Source: Modestobacter sp. (GTDB taxonomy: Bacteria > Actinomycetota > Actinomycetes > Mycobacteriales > Geodermatophilaceae). Taken from it: 13,306 nt of DNA. Position numbers and translations under genes: made by a program. The notes beneath the pieces were generated by a model that had not been told where the DNA came from, made no database searches, and saw only the letters and a list, made by a program, of their open reading frames with translations. Positions 6,438 to 12,300 of the stretch are shown one piece after another (the stretch's first letter is position 1; every line of letters starts with the position of its first letter). The DNA lies in contig JAOPWG010000091.1 in the NCBI GenBank assembly GCA_025965775.1, forward strand, positions 1-13,306, given 5' to 3'.

Positions 6438-6496
6438 CGTCGAGGGGACCCAGCAGCCGGAGCGGGCGGCCCGCGCGACCGCTGCCCTCGTCGGAC

Positions 6497-6758
6497 TCAG
6501 GGGACGATCGAGTCGACGTAGCCGCCGTCCACCCGCAGCGCTCCACCCGTGGTGGCCGACGCGAGCGGGGAGGCGGGCAGCGCCGTCCTGGACATCGCGT
6601 AGTGGATCATCTCGGCCGGGATCGCGACCGCGGAGTCGCCGGCGATGTACTGGATGCGGTCCCAGCCGCGCCTGCGCATGCCGGGCAGATAGCGGGCAGG
6701 TAGGCCCGGCCGGGCGTCCTCGACGCCGGGCGGTCCTACCGCTGAGGTCGATCTGCAC
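6497..6758 (-). pseudogene. Decayed short-chain dehydrogenase/reductase (SDR) gene remnant
   Basis: The pieces of one SDR lie in order in 262 bp, about a third of a normal gene. A good Shine-Dalgarno (AGGAGGAG) precedes GTG 6758, which starts VQIDLSGRTA, the usual opening before the Rossmann glycine loop. The glycine loop is gone. After a frame change comes YLPGMRRRGWDRIQYIAGDSAVAIPAEMIHYAMSRTAL (written here only as a landmark: YLPGM near 6676, then the catalytic Ser and the YAMSR tetrad remnant). About 80 residues are then missing before the normal C-terminal end, SATTGGALRVDGGYVDSIVP. So there are at least two internal deletions and one frameshift. It lies 38 nt downstream of iclR on the same strand, consistent with a former iclR-SDR operon. 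Intact homologues are NAD(P)-dependent oxidoreductases; the substrate is unknown. Confidence 0.82.
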
Positions 6759-6796
6759 GGTGCTCCTCCTGGGGTCGTCGTGACGCCCGGCGCGGG

Positions 6797-7585
6797 TCAG
6801 GACGCCCGGGCCGTGCCGCCGAGGTCGGCGCTGAGCCGGTCGGCCGTCTCCACCAGCAGCGGCACCACCTCGCGCTCCAGCTGTTCGACGGTGGACCGGC
6901 CGGTGGACGTCGAGGACGCCAGCGCGGCCACGACGGCACCCGACCGGTCGCGCACCGGCGCGGAGGCCGAGAGCAGGCCGGTCTCCAGTTCCTCGCTGAC
7001 CGTCGACCACCCCTGCCGGCGCACCTCGGCCAGGGCCGCCCGCAGTGCACCCACGTCGGTGACCGTGTTCGTCGTGATGGCCTGCGGCGGGTAGCGGAGC
7101 AGGACCTCGTCGACCAGCTCGTCGGGAGCCCAGGCGAGCAGCACCCGGCCCATGGACGTCGCGTGCGCGGGGACCCGGGTACCGACGGACACGTTGATGC
7201 TCATGATCCGGCGCACCGGGACGCGGGCGACGTAGACCACCTCGGCGCCGTCCAGCGTGGACAGCGAGGCGGATTCCTGGGTCTGCTCGGCCAGCCCCAG
7301 CAGGTGCGGCTGGGCGAGCTCGATGAGGGCGTGCGACTCCGTGTAGTGCTGCCCGATGGTGAGCACCCGCGGGGTGAGCGACCAGCGACCGCTCCCGTTC
7401 GAGCGCACGTACCCCATCCGCTCCAGCGTGATCAGGAACCGGCGGACGGCGGGCCGGGAGAAGCCGGTGAGCTGGGCCAACTCGGCCAGCGTCGGCTCCG
7501 GATGCTCGGCGTCGAAGGCCAGGAGCAGCGTGATCCCCCGCTCGAGGCTCTGCACGTGGTCGCGGTCGACCTCAGACGTCGTCAT
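6797..7585 (-). CDS. IclR-family transcriptional regulator (CatR/PcaR-like)
   Basis: 262 residues with the two-domain IclR layout. The N-terminal winged helix-turn-helix spans about 12-70 (LAELAQLTGFSRPAVRRFL is the recognition region). A C-terminal GAF-like effector domain (about 80-250) carries the family motif HATSMGRVLLA (141-151) and the ETGLLSASAPVRD segment (201-213). Relatives such as PcaR, PcaU, PobR and Rhodococcus CatR control beta-ketoadipate pathway genes in response to aromatic or muconate-type ligands. It is transcribed divergently from the flavin reductase-monooxygenase-catABC operon, and two tandem palindromes lie in the shared 113-nt gap, so it is very likely the operon's regulator. 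Whether it represses or activates is not shown by sequence. ATG 7585 is preceded by a purine-rich AGGAAGATGAGG. It is followed 38 nt later by the SDR remnant. Confidence 0.92.
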   Translation of the reverse strand: MTTSEVDRDHVQSLERGITLLLAFDAEHPEPTLAELAQLTGFSRPAVRRFLITLERMGYVRSNGSGRWSLTPRVLTIGQHYTESHALIELAQPHLLGLAEQTQESASLSTLDGAEVVYVARVPVRRIMSINVSVGTRVPAHATSMGRVLLAWAPDELVDEVLLRYPPQAITTNTVTDVGALRAALAEVRRQGWSTVSEELETGLLSASAPVRDRSGAVVAALASSTSTGRSTVEQLEREVVPLLVETADRLSADLGGTARAS

Positions 7586-7613
7586 CGGACCTCATCTTCC
7601 TGCATCCCCGGGG

Positions 7614-7643
7614 TTGACCGGCCGCTGTGACCCGGTGCACACT
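7614..7643 (+). promoter_or_regulatory. Candidate promoter of the phenol/catechol operon
   Basis: TTGACC (7614-7619), an 18-nt spacer and CACACT (7638-7643) give a predicted start near 7650. The -35 is good and the -10 is weak (3 of 6 to TATAAT), as expected of a regulated promoter. The two palindromic boxes then cover the start site and the early leader. Confidence 0.35.
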
Positions 7644-7648
7644 CGGCC

Positions 7649-7683
7649 GACCGCACAGCGTTCAGCTTGTACGCACAGCGTAC
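7649..7683. promoter_or_regulatory. Tandem IclR-type operator, two 15-bp palindromes
   Basis: Box 2, GTACGCACAGCGTAC (7669-7683), is a perfect inverted repeat with a 3-nt centre. Box 1, GACCGCACAGCGTTC (7649-7663), is the same palindrome with one mismatched arm pair. They share the identical decamer CGCACAGCGT (7652-7661 and 7672-7681), separated by exactly 10 bp, so the centres are 20 bp (two helical turns) apart. Binding sites of PcaU/PobR-type IclR regulators are also built of 10-bp repeats with 10-bp spacing. Box 2 ends 1 nt before the AGGAGG of the reductase gene, so occupancy would block transcription or early elongation. Confidence 0.65.
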
Positions 7684-7698
7684 TAGGAGGTGTCCCGG

Positions 7699-8274
7699 GT
7701 GACACTCGACTCAGCCGAACTCCGCACCGTCTTCGGCCGGTTCGCCACCGGGGTCACGGTCGTCACCTGCGCCAAGGAGGGCGGCCTCCCGCACGGCGCC
7801 ACGGTCAACGCGTTCACCGCCGTCTCCCTGGAACCGGCGCTGTGCCAGGTCACGCTGACCCGACAGTCCAAGGCCTGCGGCTATCTGGAGAACGCGCCGT
7901 TCGCGGTCAACGTGCTCTCCGCGGCCCAGCTGGATGCCGCCTGGCACTTCGCCGGTCGCCCCCAGGACCCGGAGCCGACCTGGGCCGATGGCCCGACCGC
8001 GCCGGTCCTCGTGGGCAACGCCGCGACCATCTCCTGCCGGCCATGGCGCACCTACGACGGCGGCGACCACCTGATCGTCATCGGCGAGGTGGTCGACCTC
8101 CAGGTCGCCGACGCGGAGCCGCTGCTCTTCTTCGGCGGCCGCTTCCGGGAGCTGGCCGCGCCGGAGACCGGCGTGCACTGGGGCGGGTCCATCGACTGCC
8201 CCGAGCTGGGCTGGTTCGACGCCACCACCGCCTTCACCCCGCTCTACCCACGCAGCTCCCGCGCGGCCTCCTGA
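7699..8274 (+). CDS. Flavin reductase component of two-component phenol hydroxylase (PheA2/HpaC-like)
   Basis: 191 residues with the flavin reductase-like (split-barrel FMN-binding) fold: GRFATGVTVVT (13-23), GATVNAFTAVSLEPALCQV (33-51), NVLSAAQ (71-77), GGDHLIVIGEV (121-131) and PLLFFGGRF (141-149). Such proteins reduce free FAD/FMN with NAD(P)H and hand the reduced flavin to a partner oxygenase. The partner is the HpaB-family gene 89 nt downstream, and the pair resembles Rhodococcus PheA2A1. GTG 7699 is chosen as start because AGGAGG (7685-7690) lies 8 nt upstream; the more distal in-frame GTG at 7690 overlaps that Shine-Dalgarno. It is the first gene of the operon, directly after the operator. 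The 89 nt to the next gene hold only a weak GAGC/GCTC hairpin. Confidence 0.9.
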   Translation: MTLDSAELRTVFGRFATGVTVVTCAKEGGLPHGATVNAFTAVSLEPALCQVTLTRQSKACGYLENAPFAVNVLSAAQLDAAWHFAGRPQDPEPTWADGPTAPVLVGNAATISCRPWRTYDGGDHLIVIGEVVDLQVADAEPLLFFGGRFRELAAPETGVHWGGSIDCPELGWFDATTAFTPLYPRSSRAAS

Positions 8275-8363
8275 GACCGCGCCACAGCAGCGCCGCCCGA
8301 CCGATCGAGCACGGCTCGCAGTTCCCGCAGCACCCGACTCCACCGACGAAGAAGGGTTCTCTT

Positions 8364-9962
8364 GTGACAGTCGAACAAGAGCGCGACGTGGTCAGCCCCC
8401 GCAGCACGGCCGACGGGGCTCCCGACCTCGACAAGCCCACGGCCACGCGACCGATGACCGGCGACGAGTACATCGCGAGCCTGCAGGACGACCGTGAGGT
8501 CTGGATCTACGGCGAGCGGGTCGCGGACGTCACCACCCACCCGGCGTTCCGCAACCCGGTACGGATGACCGCGCGGCTCTACAACTCGATGCACGACCCG
8601 GAGACGGCCCCGAAGGTCACCACACCGACCGACACCGGCAGCGGCGGGATCACCCACCCGTTCTTCCGCGCACCGCACTCGGTGGCGGACATGGTGGCCG
8701 ACCGGGACGCCATCGCGACGTGGGCGCGGATGTCCTACGGCTGGATGGGCCGGGCGCCGGACTACAAGGCCTCGTTCCTCGGCACCCTGGGCGCCAACAG
8801 CGAGTTCTACGCGCCGTACGAGGCGAATGCGAAGCGTTGGTACAAGGAGTCGCAGGAGAAGGTCCTGTACTGGAACCACGCGATCATCAACCCGCCGGTG
8901 GACCGCGATCTCCCGCCGGACGAGGTCGGCGACGTCTTCATGAAGGTGGAGAAGGAGACCGACGCCGGGCTCATCGTCAGCGGCGCGAAGGTCGTGGCCA
9001 CCGGATCGGCGATCACCAACTACAACTTCATCGCCCACTACGGACTCCCGATCAAGAAGAAGGAGTTCGCCCTCATCTGCACGGTGCCGATGGACGCGCC
9101 CGGCGTGAAGCTGATCTGCCGCACCTCCTACACCCAGCAGGCCGCCGTGATGGGCAGCCCGTTCGACTACCCGCTGTCGAGCCGGCTGGACGAGAACGAC
9201 ACGATCTTCGTGTTCGACAAGGTGCTCGTGCCGTGGGAGAACGTGTTCCTGTACGGCGACGTGGAGAGGGTCAACGGGTTCTTCCCGCAGTCCGGGTTCA
9301 TCCCGCGGTTCACGTTCCACGGCTGCATCCGGCTCGCGGTCAAGCTGGACTTCATCGCCGGCCTGCTGATCAAGGCGCTCGAGGCCACCGGCAGCAAGGA
9401 CTTCCGCGGCGTCCAGACGCGCGTCGGTGAGGTCATCGGCTGGCGGAACCTGTTCTGGGCGCTGTCCGACGCGATGACCCGCAACCCCGACGAGTGGGTG
9501 AACGGCGCGCTGCTGCCGAAGCTCGACTACGGCCTGATCTACCGGATGTTCATGATCCAGGGCTACCCGCGGGTGAAGGAGATCATCCAGCAGGACGTGG
9601 CCAGCGGCCTGATCTACCTGAACTCGCACTCTCGGGACTTCAAGACCCCCGAGGTGCGGCCCTACCTCGACAAGTACGTCCGCGGGTCGAACGGCTACGA
9701 CGCGGTCGACCGCGTGAAGCTGATGAAGGCGCTGTGGGACGCGACCGGCAGCGAGTTCGGCGGCCGGCACGAGCTGTACGAGCGCAACTACTCCGGCAAC
9801 CACGAGAACGTGAAGGCCGAGATCCTGTTCGCCGCCGAGGCGCAGGGCGAGGTCGACAAGATGAAGGGGCTCGCCGAGGCCTGCCTGGCCGAGTACGACC
9901 TGGACGGCTGGACGGTCCCCGACCTGTTCGACAACGACGACGTGTCGATCTTCAAGCGCTGA
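8364..9962 (+). CDS. HpaB-family flavin-dependent aromatic monooxygenase, probable phenol 2-monooxygenase oxygenase component (PheA1-like)
   Basis: 532 residues, typical of the 4-hydroxyphenylacetate 3-hydroxylase family, whose fold is acyl-CoA-dehydrogenase-like. Landmarks in order: MTGDEYIASL (31-40), the N-terminal domain with YWNHAIINPPVDR (169-181) and YNFIAHYG (220-227), the middle segment with VPMDAPGVKLICR (241-253) and DENDTIFVFDKVLVPWENVF (276-295), and the C-terminal helical domain ending in FGGRHELYERNYSG (465-478). The enzyme uses FADH2 from the reductase and O2 to ortho-hydroxylate a phenol. Followed by catA-catB-catC, the expected product is catechol and the expected substrate phenol; 4-hydroxyphenylacetate or chlorophenols are less likely because meta-cleavage and hydroxyquinol genes are absent. 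GTG 8364 is supported by GAAGAAGGG 7 nt upstream; the open frame extending further upstream only shadows the reductase gene. Confidence 0.88.
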   Translation: MTVEQERDVVSPRSTADGAPDLDKPTATRPMTGDEYIASLQDDREVWIYGERVADVTTHPAFRNPVRMTARLYNSMHDPETAPKVTTPTDTGSGGITHPFFRAPHSVADMVADRDAIATWARMSYGWMGRAPDYKASFLGTLGANSEFYAPYEANAKRWYKESQEKVLYWNHAIINPPVDRDLPPDEVGDVFMKVEKETDAGLIVSGAKVVATGSAITNYNFIAHYGLPIKKKEFALICTVPMDAPGVKLICRTSYTQQAAVMGSPFDYPLSSRLDENDTIFVFDKVLVPWENVFLYGDVERVNGFFPQSGFIPRFTFHGCIRLAVKLDFIAGLLIKALEATGSKDFRGVQTRVGEVIGWRNLFWALSDAMTRNPDEWVNGALLPKLDYGLIYRMFMIQGYPRVKEIIQQDVASGLIYLNSHSRDFKTPEVRPYLDKYVRGSNGYDAVDRVKLMKALWDATGSEFGGRHELYERNYSGNHENVKAEILFAAEAQGEVDKMKGLAEACLAEYDLDGWTVPDLFDNDDVSIFKR

Positions 9963-9975
9963 GAGGAGTGCCCCC

Positions 9976-10833
9976 ATGACCACCGCACCCATCCACATCC
10001 CCACCGCGGCCGGCTCCGGCTCGGCGGCCACCGACGCCTTCCGGGAGAACCGCGGCCAGCGCGGTGCCGCGACGACGGACCAGCAGCGCATCGACACGTT
10101 CGCCCGCGACGTGCTCGGCCGGATCCACGAGGCCATCCGCGAGCACCACCTGACGTACCCGGAGTACACGGCCGTGAAGAAGTGGCTGATCGAGGTCGGT
10201 GAGAACGGCGAGTGGCCGCTGTTCCTGGACGTCTTCGTGGAGCACGTGGTCGAGGACGTCGTGAACTCCGGCCGCCGGGGCTCCAAGGGCACCATCGAGG
10301 GCCCGTACTACCTGCCCGGCCAGGCCGAGCTGCCGGCGACGTGCACGCTGCCGATGCGCTCGGACGAGAAGGGCGACCCGCTCGTCCTCGACGGCCAGGT
10401 CCGGGCGGTGGACGGCACACCGCTCGGTGGGGCCACAGTGGACATCTGGCTCGCCGACGACGACGGCTACTACTCCGGGTTCGCGCCCGACATCCCGGCG
10501 GGCAACCTCCGCGGCGTGGTCACGGCGGACGGCGAGGGGCGGTTCGCGATCAGGGCGATCCAGCCCGCGCCGTACGAGATCCCCAAGGACGGCTCGGTGG
10601 GTCAGCTCATCGCCGCGGCCGGGTGGCACGCGTGGCGGCCGGCCCACATCCACGTCATGGTGAGCGCACCCGGGTACCGGACGCTCACCACGCAGCTGTA
10701 CTTCCGCGGTGGCGAGTGGCTGGACTCCGACGTCGCCCAGGCGACCAAGCCGGAGCTCATCCTGGACCCGCGGCCGGGTGCGGACGGGGTGTTGGTGTCG
10801 ACGTACGACTTCGTGCTCGACCCCGAGCAGTAG
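9976..10833 (+). CDS. catA: Catechol 1,2-dioxygenase (intradiol)
   Basis: 285 residues with the N-terminal helical dimerisation region (about 35-105) and the intradiol beta-sandwich. Fe(III) ligands are visible: a Tyr in GYYSG (165 or 166), Y200 (PAPYEIP), and H224 and H226 (RPAHIHVMV). The signature region LDGQVRAVDGTPLGGATVDIW runs 138-158 and TTQLYFRGGEWLDSDV runs 238-253. It opens catechol between the hydroxyls to cis,cis-muconate. Hydroxyquinol and chlorocatechol dioxygenases share the fold, but adjacent catB and catC with no maleylacetate reductase favour catechol. ATG 9976 has a GAGAGGAG Shine-Dalgarno and lies only 13 nt after the monooxygenase stop, so the two genes are co-transcribed. 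Confidence 0.93.
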   Translation: MTTAPIHIPTAAGSGSAATDAFRENRGQRGAATTDQQRIDTFARDVLGRIHEAIREHHLTYPEYTAVKKWLIEVGENGEWPLFLDVFVEHVVEDVVNSGRRGSKGTIEGPYYLPGQAELPATCTLPMRSDEKGDPLVLDGQVRAVDGTPLGGATVDIWLADDDGYYSGFAPDIPAGNLRGVVTADGEGRFAIRAIQPAPYEIPKDGSVGQLIAAAGWHAWRPAHIHVMVSAPGYRTLTTQLYFRGGEWLDSDVAQATKPELILDPRPGADGVLVSTYDFVLDPEQ

Positions 10834-10840
10834 GTGATCG

Positions 10841-10874
10841 GCCGGCCGGTGCGGGACCTCCCGTACCGGCCGGC
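10841..10874. repeat. Intra-operon hairpin between catA and catB
   Basis: GCCGGCCGGTGCGGGA (10841-10856) and TCCCGTACCGGCCGGC (10859-10874) are complementary at 15 of 16 positions, and the exception is a G-U pair in RNA. With a minimal loop of ACCT it is a 15-bp stem, starting 7 nt after the catA stop and ending 21 nt before catB. There is no T-tract. It may be a partial terminator or an mRNA stability element. Confidence 0.7.
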
Positions 10875-10895
10875 GCCACGAGACGGAGACTGCAC

Positions 10896-12017
10896 ATGAG
10901 CGACAAGCGCGTCGAGCGCCTCGAGACCACGATCCTGGACGTGCCGCTGCGCCGTCCGCACCGCTTCGCCCGGGCGAGCATGGACGCGCAGCCCATGCTC
11001 CTCGTCCGGGTCCACACCGCGGGCGGCGTGACCGGGATCGGCGAGGGCGTCGTGCCCGGCGGCCCGTGGTGGGGCGGCGAGTCGGTCGAGACGATGAAGG
11101 CGATCGTCGACACCTACCTGGCGCCGGTCGTGGTGGGCCAGGAGGTGGACCGGATCGCCGACATCCAGCAGCGGATGCACGACGTGTCCGCGGAGAACCT
11201 GTTCGCCAAGGCGGCCGTCGAGGTCGCCCTGCACGACGCCTGGGGCCGGACGCTCGGCGTACCGGTGCACACGCTGCTCGGCGGCCTCGCCCGCGACTCG
11301 ATCGCGGTCACCTGGGCGCTCGGCACCGAGGAGGCCGGTGCCGTCGTCGACGAGGCGCTGGAGAAGCTGGACTCCGGGCAGCACCACAGCTTCAAGCTGA
11401 AGATGGGCGCGCAGTCCCCGGAGGACGACACCCGGCGCATCGTCGAGATCGCCTCGAAACTCGCCTGCCGGGCCGGTGTACGCGTCGACCTCAACGCCCG
11501 CTGGGACCGCCTCACCTCGCTGAGGTACCTGCCCCGGCTCGTGGAGGCGGGCGTCGAGCTGATCGAGCAACCCGTGCCGGCCGAGGACATCGAGGGGATG
11601 GTCGCGATCAACGCCGCCCTGCCGATCCCGGTGATGGCGGACGAGAGCCTGCGCACGCCGCGGGACGCGTACCGGCTCGCCCGGCTGGGGGCCGCGGACG
11701 TCTACTCGCTGAAGACCACCAAGTCCGGCGGGCTGCGCAACACCCGGATGATCGCCGACGTCGCCGCGGCGGCCGCGATCCCGTGTCACGGGGGCACGGC
11801 GATCGAGGGGCCGATCGGCACGGCCGGCTCCCTGCACCTCGCCTGCGCGCTGCCGAACGTCACGTTCGGCAGCGAGCTGTTCGGACCGCTGCTCATGCGC
11901 GAGGAGCTGCTCACCACGCCGCTGGAGTACCGCGACGGCCACCTGCACCTGCCGTCCGGACCCGGCCTGGGCGTGGAGCTGGACCCCGACGCGGTCGCGA
12001 AGTTCACGAGGAGCTGA
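10896..12017 (+). CDS. catB: Muconate cycloisomerase
   Basis: 373 residues, enolase superfamily (muconate lactonizing enzyme subgroup). The catalytic set is K167 and K169 (FKLKM), metal ligands D198, E224 and D249, K273 (SLKTTKSGG) and E327 (GSELFGP); these positions coincide with the numbering I know for Pseudomonas CatB. It cycloisomerises cis,cis-muconate to (+)-muconolactone using a divalent metal. Chloromuconate cycloisomerases are close relatives, but the adjacent catC indicates the non-chlorinated pathway. ATG 10896 follows ACGGAGA by 6 nt. The gene is separated from catA by 62 nt that carry the hairpin, and from catC by 4 nt. Confidence 0.94.
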   Translation: MSDKRVERLETTILDVPLRRPHRFARASMDAQPMLLVRVHTAGGVTGIGEGVVPGGPWWGGESVETMKAIVDTYLAPVVVGQEVDRIADIQQRMHDVSAENLFAKAAVEVALHDAWGRTLGVPVHTLLGGLARDSIAVTWALGTEEAGAVVDEALEKLDSGQHHSFKLKMGAQSPEDDTRRIVEIASKLACRAGVRVDLNARWDRLTSLRYLPRLVEAGVELIEQPVPAEDIEGMVAINAALPIPVMADESLRTPRDAYRLARLGAADVYSLKTTKSGGLRNTRMIADVAAAAAIPCHGGTAIEGPIGTAGSLHLACALPNVTFGSELFGPLLMREELLTTPLEYRDGHLHLPSGPGLGVELDPDAVAKFTRS

Positions 12018-12021
12018 GCCG

Positions 12022-12297
12022 ATGCTGTTCCTGGTCAAGATGGACGTGGCCATCCCGTACGACCTCGATCCCGCCGAGCGCACGCGCCTGCTGGCGGAGG
12101 AGAGGGCGCGCGCCCGGCAGCTCCAGCGGGACGGCGTCTGGGTGCACCTGTGGCGGGTCGCCGGACAGTACGCCAACTACAGCGTGCTGGACGTGGCGTC
12201 GCCCGACGAGCTCCACGAGGTCCTGTGGAGCCTGCCGCTGTTCCCGTTCATGACCATCGAGGTGACGGCGCTGGCACGGCACCCGTCGGCGATCTGA
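12022..12297 (+). CDS. catC: Muconolactone Delta-isomerase
   Basis: 91 residues, the expected size for this small decameric ferredoxin-like-fold enzyme (about 92-96 in other bacteria). It starts MLFLVKMDVAIP, contains VWVHLWRVAGQYANYSVLDV (39-58) and the LPLFPFMTIEVTALARHP end (71-88), all typical of CatC. It converts muconolactone to 3-oxoadipate enol-lactone. The Shine-Dalgarno GAGGAG lies inside the last codons of catB, so the two are tightly coupled. It is the last gene of the operon in this window; the enol-lactonase and CoA-transferase steps must be encoded elsewhere. Its stop codon is 3 nt from the stop of the convergent SDR gene. Confidence 0.94.
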   Translation: MLFLVKMDVAIPYDLDPAERTRLLAEERARARQLQRDGVWVHLWRVAGQYANYSVLDVASPDELHEVLWSLPLFPFMTIEVTALARHPSAI

Positions 12298-12300
12298 GCC

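Noticed and set aside
7690..7692. Upstream GTG as start of the flavin reductase
   Set aside because: It overlaps the last base of the AGGAGG Shine-Dalgarno, so the ribosome must use GTG 7699.
9976..10833. Hydroxyquinol or chlorocatechol dioxygenase instead of catechol 1,2-dioxygenase
   Set aside because: The neighbours are catB and catC, no maleylacetate reductase or dienelactone hydrolase is present, and the TTQLYF-GGEW segment looks like actinobacterial CatA.
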